From the NCBI GenBank assembly GCA_052244495.1, contig JBQPXH010000006.1: DNA of 64,000 bases; one strand, given 5' to 3'. Shown piece after piece: positions 37,612-46,521 of this stretch (positions are counted from its first letter, which is position 1; each line of letters opens with the position of its first letter). The translations under genes and the position numbers were made by a program. The DNA comes from Cereibacter_A sp052244495 (GTDB taxonomy: Bacteria > Pseudomonadota > Alphaproteobacteria > Rhodobacterales > Rhodobacteraceae). Under the pieces are notes generated by a model. That model did not search any database. It was not told the origin of the DNA and was given only the letters and a program-made list of their open reading frames with translations.

Positions 37612-39156
37612 TCAGAGGTCGAGCAGCAGGCGGCGCGGGTCTTCCAGCGCCTCCTTCACCCGGACGAGGAAGGTCACCGCGCCCTTGCCGTCGACGATGC
37701 GGTGGTCGTAGCTGAGCGCGAGATACATCATCGGACGGATCACGATCTGGCCCTTCTCGACCACAGGCCGGTCCTGGATCTTGTGCATGCCGAGGATGCC
37801 CGACTGCGGCGGGTTGAGGATCGGCGAGGACATCAGCGAGCCGTAGACGCCACCGTTCGAGATGGTGAAGCTGCCGCCCTGCATCTCGGCCATCGACAGC
37901 TTGCCGTCGCGGGCGCGCAGCCCGAGTTCGGCGATCTTCTTCTCGATCTGGGCAAAACCCATCAGGTCGGCGTCACGGACGACCGGCACCACGAGGCCCG
38001 AGGGCGTGCCCACCGCCACGCCCATGTGGACGTAGTTCTTGTAGACGATGTCCGTGCCGTCGATCTCGGCATTGACCTCGGGCACTTCCTTCAGCGCGTG
38101 ACAGCAGGCCTTCACGAAGAAGGACATGAAGCCCATCTTGACGCCGTGCTTCTTCTCGAACGCGTCCTTGTATTCGTTGCGCAGCGCCATCACGCCCGAC
38201 ATGTCCACCTCGTTGTAGGTGGTCAGCATCGCGGCCGTGTTCTGCGCCTCCTTCAGCCGACGCGCGATGGTCTGGCGCAGGCGGGTCATCTTGACCCGCT
38301 CCTCGCGGGCGGCGTCGTCCGCCGGGACAGGTTGGCGCGGCAGTGCGGGCTGTGCGGCAGGCGCGGCAGGGGCCGAAGAGGCGGAGGCGCCGGCGGCGGC
38401 GACCGCCCGGGCCACGTCCTCCTTCATCACCCGGCCGTCGCGACCGGTGCCCTGCACCGCGTCGGACGAGAGACCGGCCTCGGCCATCGCCTTCTTCGCG
38501 GAGGGCGCATCCTCGACGTCCTTCTTCTGCGCCGGTGCCGGAGCAGCCTCGGCTTTCGGTGCCTGCGCCTTCGGAGCCTCGGCCTTCGGAGCGGCGGCGA
38601 CGCCTTTCCCATCCGAAGAGATCAGCGCGAGTTTCGCGCCTGCGGCGACCGTGGTCCCTTCGGTCACGAGGATCTCGGCCAGCACGCCCGCAGCGGGCGC
38701 CGGGACTTCGACCGAGACCTTGTCGGTCTCGAGTTCGCAGAGCATCTCGTCCTGCGCCACCGTATCGCCCGGCTTCTTGAACCAGGTCGAGACCGTGGCT
38801 TCGGACACCGATTCGCCAAGGGCCGGCACCATCACGTCGATCATCTTGCTCTCTCCCGCGCCGGCCTTCGCCTCGGCGCCCCCATCTTTCCTGTCCGCGG
38901 CCGGCGGGTCGCCGGCCTCCGCCGCACCGATCTGTGCCAGCAGGGCCGCAACCGCAACGGTCGTGCCCTCAGGCGCCACGATCTCGGTCAGCCGGCCCGC
39001 GACCGGCGCATGGACCTCGACCGTCACCTTGTCGGTCTCAAGCTCGCAGAGCATCTCGTCGGCGGCGACCCGGTCTCCCGGCTTCTTGAACCAGGTGGCG
39101 ACCGTCGCCTCGGAGACGCTCTCTCCCAGCGTCGGAACCCTAACTTCCGTTCCCAT
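37612..39156 (-). CDS. sucB: Dihydrolipoyllysine-residue succinyltransferase (2-oxoglutarate dehydrogenase E2) with two lipoyl domains
   Basis: A 514-residue E2 core enzyme. Two lipoyl domains are visible, with lipoylated lysines Lys43 (CELETDKVTVEV) and Lys146 (CELETDKVSVEV); E. coli SucB has one. An Ala/Pro linker leads to an E3/E1-binding domain (DAPSAKKAMAEAGLSSDAVQGTGRDGRVMKEDV in part) and the acyltransferase domain ending with the active site MMYLALSYDHRIVDGKGAVTF. The second of two adjacent ATGs (39154-39156) is chosen because GGGAG is six bases upstream; the first overlaps the sucA stop. It is followed by a GC hairpin and the MAPEG gene. Confidence 0.94.
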   Translation of the reverse strand: MGTEVRVPTLGESVSEATVATWFKKPGDRVAADEMLCELETDKVTVEVHAPVAGRLTEIVAPEGTTVAVAALLAQIGAAEAGDPPAADRKDGGAEAKAGAGESKMIDVMVPALGESVSEATVSTWFKKPGDTVAQDEMLCELETDKVSVEVPAPAAGVLAEILVTEGTTVAAGAKLALISSDGKGVAAAPKAEAPKAQAPKAEAAPAPAQKKDVEDAPSAKKAMAEAGLSSDAVQGTGRDGRVMKEDVARAVAAAGASASSAPAAPAAQPALPRQPVPADDAAREERVKMTRLRQTIARRLKEAQNTAAMLTTYNEVDMSGVMALRNEYKDAFEKKHGVKMGFMSFFVKACCHALKEVPEVNAEIDGTDIVYKNYVHMGVAVGTPSGLVVPVVRDADLMGFAQIEKKIAELGLRARDGKLSMAEMQGGSFTISNGGVYGSLMSSPILNPPQSGILGMHKIQDRPVVEKGQIVIRPMMYLALSYDHRIVDGKGAVTFLVRVKEALEDPRRLLLDL

Positions 39157-39158
39157 CA

Positions 39159-42125
39159 TCAGCTCCCGATCGTCAGCGCGTCGTTCACCAGCGCCTCCTG
39201 TTCCGCCTTGTGGCGGCTGGCAAGGCCCGTGGCAGGCGAGGCCGAGGCAGAGCGGCCGGCATAGACCGCGCGGGTGTGTCTGGCGCCGATCCGCGTCAGC
39301 ACCCATTCGAGGTTCGGCTCGACGAAGGTCCAGCCGCCCTGGTTCTTGGGCTCTTCCTGGCACCAGACGATCTCGGCGTCCTTGAAGCGGCCCAGCTCCT
39401 TCACGAGGCTCAAGGCCGGGAAGGGATAGAACTGCTCGAGGCGCATCAGGTAGACGTCGTCGATGCCCCGCTTGTCGCGCTCGGCCAGCAGGTCGTAGTA
39501 GACCTTGCCCGAGCACATCACGACGCGGCGGATCTGCTCGTCGGGTTTCAGCACGGTTTCCGAGTGACCCTTCTGCGCGTCGTCCCACAGCACCCGGTGG
39601 AAGCCCGAGCCGGTGGTGAAGTCATCGGCGTTCGAGACGCAGAGCGGGTGGCGCAGCAGCGACTTCGGCGTCATCAGGATCAGCGGCTTGCGGAAGTTCC
39701 GGTGGATCTGCCGCCGCAGGATGTGGAAGTAGTTCGCCGGCGTCGAGCAATTGGCCACGATCCAGTTGTCGTTTGCCGACATCTGGAGGAACCGTTCGAG
39801 GCGCGCCGAGGAGTGCTCGGGTCCCTGCCCCTCGAAGCCGTGCGGCAGCAGGACGACGAGGCCCGACATGCGCAGCCACTTCGACTCGCCCGAATTGATG
39901 AACTGGTCGAACATGATCTGCGCGCCGTTGGCGAAGTCGCCGAACTGCGCCTCCCACATCACCAGCGCGTTGGGTTCGGCCAGCGAATAGCCATACTCGA
40001 AGCCGAGCACGGCGTATTCCGACAGCATCGAGTCGATGACCTCGTAACGCGCCTGTCCGCTGCGGATGTTGTTCAGCGGATAGTAGCGTTCCTCGGTCGA
40101 CTGGTCGATGAAGGCCGAGTGCCGCTGGCTGAAGGTGCCGCGGGTGCAGTCCTGCCCCGAGAGCCGCACGGGATATCCCTCGACCACGAACGAGCCGAAG
40201 GCCAGCGCCTCGCCCGTCGCCCAGTCGAAGCCCTGCCCGGACTCGAACATCTGCTTCTTGGCCTCGAGCTGGCGGCCGACCGTCTTGTGCAGGTCAAACC
40301 CATCGGGCACACGCGTCAGCGCCTGTCCGATCTCCGCGAGCGTCTCGTGCGAGATCGAGGTGCGGCCGGGCTGGTATTCCTCGCCATGGCGGTCGATGTG
40401 CTTCCAGCGGCCGTCCAGCCAGTCGGCCTTGTTCGGCTTGAAGTCCTTCCCGGCCTCGAACTCCTCGTTGAGCCTCGCCTGGAAGGCAGCCTTCATGTCC
40501 TCGATCTCGCCCTCGGGGATCAGGCCGTCCTGCACCAGACGCTCGGTGTAGAGCTGGAGCGTCGTCTTGTGCTTCTTGATCGAGGTATACATCGAGGGGT
40601 TGGTGAACATCGGTTCATCCCCCTCGTTGTGGCCGAAGCGGCGGTAGCAGAAGATGTCGATCACGACGTCCTTGTGGAACTTCTGCCGGAACTCGGTCGC
40701 CACCTTGGCCGCGTGGACCACCGCCTCGGGATCGTCGCCATTCACGTGGAAGATCGGCGCCTCCACCATCAGCGCGATATCGGTCGGATAGGGGGACGAG
40801 CGCGAGAAGGATGGCGCGGTGGTGAAGCCGATCTGGTTGTTCACGACGATGTGGATCGTGCCGCCGGTGCGGTGGCCGACAAGACCTGACAGGCCAAAGC
40901 ACTCCGCAACGACGCCCTGCCCCGCGAAGGCCGCATCGCCGTGCAGCAGGATCGGCAGCACCGTATGGCGGGTCTTGTCGCCCGCCTGCTCCTGCTTGGC
41001 GCGGACCTTGCCCAGAACGACGGGGTTCACCGCCTCGAGGTGCGAGGGGTTGGCCGTCAGGGACAGGTGGACGATATTGCCGTCGAACTCGCGGTCGGAC
41101 GAGGCGCCGAGGTGATATTTCACGTCGCCCGATCCATCGACTTCCTCGGGCTTGAAGCTGCCGCCCTGGAACTCGTTGAAGATCGCGCGATAGGGCTTGG
41201 CCATCACATTGGCGAGCACCGAGAGGCGGCCGCGGTGCGGCATACCCACGACGACTTCCTGCACGCCAAGGGCGCCGCCCCGCTTGATGATCTGTTCCAT
41301 CGCCGGGATCAGCGCCTCGCCCCCGTCGAGACCGAAGCGCTTCGTGCCCATGTATTTGACGTGGAGGAACTTCTCGAAGCCCTCGGCCTCGACCAGCTTG
41401 TTCAGGATCGCGCGCCGGCCCTCGCGGGTGAAGTGGATCTCCTTGCCGTAACCCTCGATCCGCTCCTTGAGCCAGGCCGCTTGCTCGGGATCCGAGATGT
41501 GCATGTACTGCAGTGCGAAAGTGCCGCAGTAGGTGCGCTTGACCATGTCCACGATCTGTCGCATCGAGGCGACCTGAAGACCGAGCACGTTGTCGATGAA
41601 AATCGGCCGGTCCATGTCCGCTTCGGTGAAGCCGTAGGACCTGGGGTCGAGTTCGGGGTGGTTCGAGGTGTTGCGCATGCCGAGCGGATCGAGGTCGGCG
41701 GCCAGATGGCCGCGGATCCGGTAGGCCCGGATGATCATCAGCGCCCGGATGGAGTCGAGCACCGCCCGCTGCACCTGGGCGTCGGTGAGGCTCACGCCCT
41801 TCTCGGCGGCCTTGGCCTGGATCTTCTCGGCGACGCCCTTGGCCTCCTTTGGCGCGGGTGCCGCGGGCCACTGGCCGGTCAGCGCGGCCGTCAGATCGTC
41901 GGAGGGCATCGGCGGCCAGTCGGCGCGCGCCCAGGACGGTCCATGTGCCTGACGCTTCGCGTCAAGTTCGCTGTCGCCCATCGAACGGAACAACTCCGCC
42001 CAGCCCGCATCGACGGAGGCGGGATCTTCGGCATAACGTGCCTGCAACTGGTCAATGTACTCGGCGTTCTGCCCCTGGAGGAACGAGGAGGCATGGAACT
42101 GCGCGTTCGGAGACTGTTCCGTCAT
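39159..42125 (-). CDS. sucA: 2-oxoglutarate dehydrogenase E1
   Basis: A 988-residue thiamine-diphosphate enzyme that decarboxylates 2-oxoglutarate and transfers the succinyl group to SucB. The N-terminal SSFLQGQNAEYIDQLQARY and AGWAELF segment, the FHVNGDDPEAVVHAAKVATEFRQ part of the ThDP motif, PHRGRLSVLANVMAKP, and the C-terminal LPHGFEGQGPEHSSARLERFLQ are all typical. MTEQSPN at 42123-42125 is chosen as start since it matches homologues; an ATG five codons earlier lacks a ribosome site. The stop overlaps the first ATG of sucB. A perfect GC hairpin lies between sucD and this gene. Confidence 0.95.
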   Translation of the reverse strand: MTEQSPNAQFHASSFLQGQNAEYIDQLQARYAEDPASVDAGWAELFRSMGDSELDAKRQAHGPSWARADWPPMPSDDLTAALTGQWPAAPAPKEAKGVAEKIQAKAAEKGVSLTDAQVQRAVLDSIRALMIIRAYRIRGHLAADLDPLGMRNTSNHPELDPRSYGFTEADMDRPIFIDNVLGLQVASMRQIVDMVKRTYCGTFALQYMHISDPEQAAWLKERIEGYGKEIHFTREGRRAILNKLVEAEGFEKFLHVKYMGTKRFGLDGGEALIPAMEQIIKRGGALGVQEVVVGMPHRGRLSVLANVMAKPYRAIFNEFQGGSFKPEEVDGSGDVKYHLGASSDREFDGNIVHLSLTANPSHLEAVNPVVLGKVRAKQEQAGDKTRHTVLPILLHGDAAFAGQGVVAECFGLSGLVGHRTGGTIHIVVNNQIGFTTAPSFSRSSPYPTDIALMVEAPIFHVNGDDPEAVVHAAKVATEFRQKFHKDVVIDIFCYRRFGHNEGDEPMFTNPSMYTSIKKHKTTLQLYTERLVQDGLIPEGEIEDMKAAFQARLNEEFEAGKDFKPNKADWLDGRWKHIDRHGEEYQPGRTSISHETLAEIGQALTRVPDGFDLHKTVGRQLEAKKQMFESGQGFDWATGEALAFGSFVVEGYPVRLSGQDCTRGTFSQRHSAFIDQSTEERYYPLNNIRSGQARYEVIDSMLSEYAVLGFEYGYSLAEPNALVMWEAQFGDFANGAQIMFDQFINSGESKWLRMSGLVVLLPHGFEGQGPEHSSARLERFLQMSANDNWIVANCSTPANYFHILRRQIHRNFRKPLILMTPKSLLRHPLCVSNADDFTTGSGFHRVLWDDAQKGHSETVLKPDEQIRRVVMCSGKVYYDLLAERDKRGIDDVYLMRLEQFYPFPALSLVKELGRFKDAEIVWCQEEPKNQGGWTFVEPNLEWVLTRIGARHTRAVYAGRSASASPATGLASRHKAEQEALVNDALTIGS

Positions 42126-42146
42126 GGCTGCACCTGACATCTGATT

Positions 42147-42173
42147 GGGTCCGCGCCAGGTCGGCGCGGACCC
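42147..42173. terminator. Intercistronic hairpin between sucD and sucA
   Basis: GGGTCCGCGCC and GGCGCGGACCC make a perfect 11-bp stem around AGGTC. No T run. It may cause partial termination or define a processed 3' end for sucCD mRNA, giving different amounts of succinyl-CoA synthetase and OGDH. Confidence 0.6.
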
Positions 42174-42179
42174 GAAGGT

Positions 42180-43064
42180 TTATTTGCCGAGCGCCTGCAT
42201 CACCGCTTCGCCCAGATGGGCCGGGCTGTCGGCCACGACGATGCCCGCGCTCTTCATCGCTTCGATCTTGGATTCCGCATCGCCCTTGCCGCCCGAGACG
42301 ATGGCGCCCGCGTGGCCCATCCGGCGGCCCGGAGGCGCGGTGCGGCCGGCGATGAAGCCCGCGGTGGGCTTCCAGCGGCCGCGCTTCTTCTCGTCGGCGA
42401 GGAACTGCGCCGCTTCCTCTTCTGCCGAGCCGCCGATCTCGCCGATCATGATGATCGACTGGGTTTCCGGGTCGGCGAGGAACATCTCGAGCACGTCGAT
42501 GTGCTCGGTGCCCTTGATCGGGTCACCGCCGATGCCGACGGCCGAAGACTGGCCGAGCCCGAGGTCAGAGGTCTGTTTCACGGCCTCATAGGTAAGCGTG
42601 CCCGAGCGCGAGACAACGCCGCAGGAGCCGCGCTTGTGGATGTGGCCCGGCATGATGCCGATCTTGCAGGCGCCGGGGGTGATGACGCCCGGGCAGTTCG
42701 GCCCGATCAGCCGCGAGGACGAGCCCTGCAGCGCGCGCTTCACCTTCATCATGTCGAGCACCGGGATGCCCTCGGTGATGCAGACGATCAGTTCCATCTC
42801 GGCGTCGATGGCCTCGAGGATCGAGTCGGCCGCGAAGGGCGGCGGCACGTAGATCACGGAGGCATTGGCGCCGGTGACTTCGCGGGCCTCGTAGACCGAG
42901 TTGAAGACCGGCAGGCCGAGATGCTCGGTGCCGCCCTTGCCCGGGGTCACGCCGCCGACCATCTGCGTGCCGTAGGCGATCGCCTGTTCGGTGTGGAAAG
43001 TCCCCTGCGAGCCGGTGATGCCCTGACAGATGACCTTGGTATTTTCGTTGACGAGAACGGCCAT
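42180..43064 (-). CDS. sucD: Succinyl-CoA synthetase alpha subunit
   Basis: A 294-residue subunit that carries the phosphorylated histidine. CoA-binding GITGSQGTFHTEQAIAYGT, the GRTAPPGRRMGHAGAIVSGGKG phosphohistidine loop (His in MGHAGAI), and NCPGVITPG are all present. It pairs with SucC to make succinate, nucleoside triphosphate and CoA from succinyl-CoA; succinyl-CoA is also the end product of the ethylmalonyl-CoA pathway. The gene lies 4 nt after sucC and ends before an 11-bp GC hairpin. Confidence 0.96.
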   Translation of the reverse strand: MAVLVNENTKVICQGITGSQGTFHTEQAIAYGTQMVGGVTPGKGGTEHLGLPVFNSVYEAREVTGANASVIYVPPPFAADSILEAIDAEMELIVCITEGIPVLDMMKVKRALQGSSSRLIGPNCPGVITPGACKIGIMPGHIHKRGSCGVVSRSGTLTYEAVKQTSDLGLGQSSAVGIGGDPIKGTEHIDVLEMFLADPETQSIIMIGEIGGSAEEEAAQFLADEKKRGRWKPTAGFIAGRTAPPGRRMGHAGAIVSGGKGDAESKIEAMKSAGIVVADSPAHLGEAVMQALGK

Positions 43065-43068
43065 CGGA

Positions 43069-44262
43069 TTACCCCTTCACCGCTTTGACGATCTTCTGCG
43101 CTGCGTCCGACAGATTGTCGCCCGCGATGACATTCAGGCCGGAGTTCGCGATGATCTCCTTGCCCTTCTCGACGTTCGTGCCCTCGAGGCGCACGACCAG
43201 CGGAACCTGAAGCCCCACCTCCTTCACCGCGGCGATGATGCCCTCCGCAATGATGTCGCAGCGCATGATGCCGCCGAAGATGTTGACGAGGATGCCCTTC
43301 ACGTTCGGGTCCGAGGTGATGATCTTGAACGCCTCGGTCACCTTCTCCTTGGTGGCGCCGCCGCCCACGTCCAGGAAGTTGGCAGGTTCCGCGCCGTAGA
43401 GCTTGATGATGTCCATCGTGGCCATGGCGAGGCCCGCGCCGTTCACCATGCAGCCGATCTCGCCGTCGAGCGCGATGTAGTTCAGGTCGAACTTCGAGGC
43501 CGCGAGTTCCTTCGGATCCTCTTCGGTCTCGTCGCGCAGCGCCATCACGTCGGACTGGCGGTAGAGCGCGTTGTTGTCGAAGCCCACCTTGGCGTCGAGC
43601 ACCTTGAGGTTGCCGTCGGTCATGACGATCAGCGGGTTGATCTCGAGCATCTCCATGTCCTTCTCGACGAAGGCACGATAGAGGTTCTTGACCAGCTGCA
43701 CGCATTGCTTGACCTGCGCGCCTTCCAGCCCGAGGGCGAAGGCCACGCGGCGGCCGTGGAAGTCCGACAGGCCCGAGGCCGGATCGACCGAGAAGGAAAC
43801 GATCTTCTCGGGCGTCGAGGCCGCCACTTCCTCGATGTCCATCCCGCCTTCGGTCGAGACGACGAAGGAGATGCGCGAGGTGCCGCGGTCAACGAGCAGC
43901 GCGAGATAGAGCTCGCGCGCGATGTCCGAGCCTTCCTCGATGTAGATGCGGTTCACCTGCTTGCCCGCGGGGCCGGTCTGGTGAGTGACCAGCGTGCGGC
44001 CCAGCATCTGCCGGGCCAGCTCGGCCGCCTCGCCCACCGACTTCGCCAGGCGCACGCCACCCTTCTCGCCCGCCTCCGGCTCCTTGAACTTGCCCTTGCC
44101 GCGGCCGCCGGCATGGATCTGGGCCTTCACCACCCAGAGCGGCCCGCCGAGCTCGCCCGCGGCGGACTTGGCCTCGTCGGCTTTCAGGACGACCCGGCCG
44201 TCGGACACCGGCGCACCGTAGCTGCGCAGGAGCGCCTTGGCCTGGTATTCGTGGATGTTCAT
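43069..44262 (-). CDS. sucC: Succinyl-CoA synthetase beta subunit
   Basis: A 397-residue subunit with an N-terminal ATP-grasp nucleotide-binding domain (MNIHEYQAKALLRSYGAPV, VVKAQIHAGGRGKGKF) and a C-terminal CoA-ligase domain (ANFLDVGGGATKEKVTEAFKII, LVNIFGGIMRCDIIAEG). It is the first gene of the sucC-sucD-sucA-sucB run on the minus strand. Its upstream region holds the 34-bp two-palindrome element shared with sdhC. mdh lies further upstream but ends in a strong terminator, so sucC most likely has its own promoter. Confidence 0.96.
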   Translation of the reverse strand: MNIHEYQAKALLRSYGAPVSDGRVVLKADEAKSAAGELGGPLWVVKAQIHAGGRGKGKFKEPEAGEKGGVRLAKSVGEAAELARQMLGRTLVTHQTGPAGKQVNRIYIEEGSDIARELYLALLVDRGTSRISFVVSTEGGMDIEEVAASTPEKIVSFSVDPASGLSDFHGRRVAFALGLEGAQVKQCVQLVKNLYRAFVEKDMEMLEINPLIVMTDGNLKVLDAKVGFDNNALYRQSDVMALRDETEEDPKELAASKFDLNYIALDGEIGCMVNGAGLAMATMDIIKLYGAEPANFLDVGGGATKEKVTEAFKIITSDPNVKGILVNIFGGIMRCDIIAEGIIAAVKEVGLQVPLVVRLEGTNVEKGKEIIANSGLNVIAGDNLSDAAQKIVKAVKG

Positions 44263-44366
44263 TGAACTGTCCCATCGCTGATGATTTGCGGCGTGATGCC
44301 ACAGAAACGGGCGCGATCAAAACGGGTTTTGCGCTACCAAGTGCTTTTCCGCGCAAAAAGAAAGTT

Positions 44367-44400
44367 TTGTGATCACACTTCGGAAAGGCGTGATCACATG
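44367..44400 (-). promoter_or_regulatory. Shared TCA operator, copy at sucC (two GTGATCAC palindromes)
   Basis: On the minus strand: CATGTGATCACGCC, 9 nt, then TGTGATCACAA. The two GTGATCAC cores (44369-44376 and 44390-44397) are 21 bp apart, two helical turns. The same 34-bp layout, in the same orientation to the gene, is at 49216-49249 before sdhC. It ends 104 nt upstream of the sucC ATG and is followed by a T-rich stretch. Confidence 0.75.
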
Positions 44401-44442
44401 CATGATCGACGCCGCTCCGCAGCAAGCCCGGCCGTTAAGGAA

Positions 44443-44472
44443 AGGGGCGCGCCGGTTGCCCGGCGCGCCCCT
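44443..44472 (-). terminator. Terminator after mdh
   Basis: AGGGGCGCGCCGG and CCGGCGCGCCCCT form a perfect 13-bp stem with a 4-nt loop; on the minus strand it is followed by TTCCTTAA. It lies 20 nt after the mdh stop. Confidence 0.88.
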
Positions 44473-44491
44473 GTCAATGCGTCGGAACGAC

Positions 44492-45454
44492 TCAGGCGAG
44501 CGACGGCTCGATGCTCTTGCAGGCTTCCACGAGGCCCTTCACCGCGGCGACCGACTTGTCGAACATCGCCTGCTCGTCGGCGTTCAGCTTGATGTCGACG
44601 ATCCGCTCGATACCGCCGGCGCCGATGATCGTCGGCACGCCCACATACATGCCGTTCAGGCCGAAGGCGCCGTCCACATAGGCCGCGCAGGGCAGCAGGC
44701 GCTTCTGGTCCTTGAGGTAGGCCTCGGCCATCTCGATCGCCGAGGTGGCCGGCGCGTAGAAAGCCGAGCCGGTCTTCAGCAGGCCCACGATCTCGGCGCC
44801 GCCGTCACGGGTGCGCTGGATGATCTGGTCGAGCTTCTCCTGCGTGGTCCAGCCCATCTGCACGAGGTCGGGCAGCGGGATGCCGGCAACCGTCGAGTAG
44901 CGGGCGAGCGGCACCATCGTGTCGCCGTGGCCGCCGAGCACGAAGGCGGTCACGTCGCGCATCGAGACGTTGAACTCCACCGACAGGAAATGCCGGAAGC
45001 GCGCCGAGTCCAGCACGCCGGCCATTCCCACGACCTTCTCGGCCGGCAGGCCCGAGAATTGCTGCAGCGCCCAGACCATCGCGTCGAGCGGGTTGGTGAT
45101 GCAGATCACGAAGGCGTTCGGCGCGTGCGCCTTGATGCCCTCGCCGACCGACTTCATCACCTTCAGGTTGATGCCGATCAGGTCGTCGCGGCTCATGCCC
45201 GGCTTGCGCGGAACGCCCGCGGTCACGATGCAGACGTCGGCGCCCGCGATGTCCTCGTAGCTGTTGGCGCCCTTCATCACGGCGTCGAAGCCTTCCGACG
45301 GGCCGGACTGCGCGATGTCCAGAGCCTTGCCCTGAGGGGTGCCTTCCGCGATGTCGAACAGGACGACATCGCCGAGTTCCTTGATGGCGGCGAGATGGGC
45401 GAGCGTGCCGCCGATCTGCCCCGCACCGATCAGCGCAATCTTGGGTCTGGCCAT
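44492..45454 (-). CDS. mdh: Malate dehydrogenase
   Basis: A 320-residue NAD-dependent dehydrogenase of the LDH-like MDH group. The nucleotide-binding GAGQIGGTLAHLAA, the substrate loop GVPRKPGMSRDDLIGIN with its arginines, ITNPLDAMVW, and the catalytic His in FVLGGHGDTMVPL are all visible. GGGAG lies nine bases before the ATG. It oxidises malate to oxaloacetate in the TCA cycle, including malate from the malyl-CoA thioesterase encoded nearby (mcl2). It is monocistronic: a 13-bp terminator follows and a divergent TauE/SafE gene lies upstream. Confidence 0.96.
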   Translation of the reverse strand: MARPKIALIGAGQIGGTLAHLAAIKELGDVVLFDIAEGTPQGKALDIAQSGPSEGFDAVMKGANSYEDIAGADVCIVTAGVPRKPGMSRDDLIGINLKVMKSVGEGIKAHAPNAFVICITNPLDAMVWALQQFSGLPAEKVVGMAGVLDSARFRHFLSVEFNVSMRDVTAFVLGGHGDTMVPLARYSTVAGIPLPDLVQMGWTTQEKLDQIIQRTRDGGAEIVGLLKTGSAFYAPATSAIEMAEAYLKDQKRLLPCAAYVDGAFGLNGMYVGVPTIIGAGGIERIVDIKLNADEQAMFDKSVAAVKGLVEACKSIEPSLA

Positions 45455-45505
45455 GAGTGGATCTCCCGTGAGGAATTGTCGCGGCGATGGGTAGACCTTC
45501 GTTTT

Positions 45506-45517
45506 CTTGCGCGCAAG
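45506..45517. promoter_or_regulatory. 12-bp palindrome upstream of mdh
   Basis: CTTGCGCGCAAG is a perfect palindrome 52 bp upstream of the mdh ATG in the divergent mdh-TauE spacer. It could be an operator; no regulator is assigned. Confidence 0.35.
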
Positions 45518-45653
45518 CCTCGTCCGGGGCAACAGATCGGCCTTCGACTGTTTCCCGGCAGATGTTTGCGCTAAAGGCCGGGTCGCGACGGCCCGCCTGC
45601 GGCCGCATGGTATCCAATCGCATACCGCGCACGTCGACTGATTCGGGGGAAGG

Positions 45654-46391
45654 ATGGACGGCTTCGGCTTCTGGGCGCTGGCGGTGACCGCCTCGGTCCT
45701 CGTCGGCATGAGCAAGGGCGGCCTGCCGGTCGTCGGCATGATGAGCGTGCCGCTCTTGTCGCTGGTGATCTCGCCGGTCACGGCGGCGGGGCTTCTCCTG
45801 CCGATCTACGTCCTCTCGGACATGTTCGGGCTCTACGCCTATCGCAGGGATTATGACGGTCGGGTGCTGAAGATCCTGATCCCCGGCGCCGCGGCGGGCG
45901 TGTTCCTTGGGTGGCTGACCGCGAGCGTGGTGCCCGAATGGGTGGTCGAGGGACTGGTGGGTCTGATCGGCGCGAGCTTCGCCGCCAACCTGCTCCTGCG
46001 CCGCACGGACCCGCCCGCCAAGGTCGCGAAGGTCACGCCGGGGGTGTTCTGGGGATTAGCGACCGGTTTCACCAGCTTCGTCAGCCATGCAGGCGCGCCG
46101 CCCTATCAGGTCTACGTCCTGCCGCTGAAGATGCCGAAGACAGTCTTTGCCGGCACCTCCACCATCCTCTTCGCCGCGGTCAACGCGATGAAGCTGATCC
46201 CCTACGCCGCGCTCGGCCAATTGTCGCTGCAGAACCTCGAGGTGGCAGCCTGGCTGGCGCTTCCCGCAGCTCTGGCGGTGTTCGGAGGCTACTGGCTGGT
46301 CAGGGTCGTGTCGCAGGCCCTGTTCTTCAAGGCGGTCACCTGGGCGCTGCTTGCCGTCTCGCTGCGCCTGATCTGGCAGGCGCTGGCCTGA
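45654..46391 (+). CDS. TauE/SafE family permease
   Basis: A 245-residue membrane protein with about eight helices and the two TauE/SafE-type half repeats (VGMSKGGLPVVGMMSVPLLSLVISP and GFTSFVSHAGAPPYQVYVLPLKM in part). The family includes exporters or importers of sulfite, sulfoacetate and other organosulfur anions, so the substrate cannot be assigned. GGGGGAAGG lies upstream of the ATG. It is divergent from mdh and followed by mcl2 after 130 nt. Confidence 0.87.
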   Translation: MDGFGFWALAVTASVLVGMSKGGLPVVGMMSVPLLSLVISPVTAAGLLLPIYVLSDMFGLYAYRRDYDGRVLKILIPGAAAGVFLGWLTASVVPEWVVEGLVGLIGASFAANLLLRRTDPPAKVAKVTPGVFWGLATGFTSFVSHAGAPPYQVYVLPLKMPKTVFAGTSTILFAAVNAMKLIPYAALGQLSLQNLEVAAWLALPAALAVFGGYWLVRVVSQALFFKAVTWALLAVSLRLIWQALA

Positions 46392-46521
46392 CATAGGGTC
46401 TGCCTGTCATCCCGGAACGGCAGTTCGACGCCGTTTTTCTGCATCGCGGCAAATCTGCCCTTGCCGAAAGTGCCGAATGTATGTTCCCAAGCGCAAGATT
46501 GTTACGCGAAGGAGAATCGTC

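Noticed and set aside
42126..42140. Earlier ATG of sucA
   Set aside because: No ribosome site, and homologues start at MTEQ.
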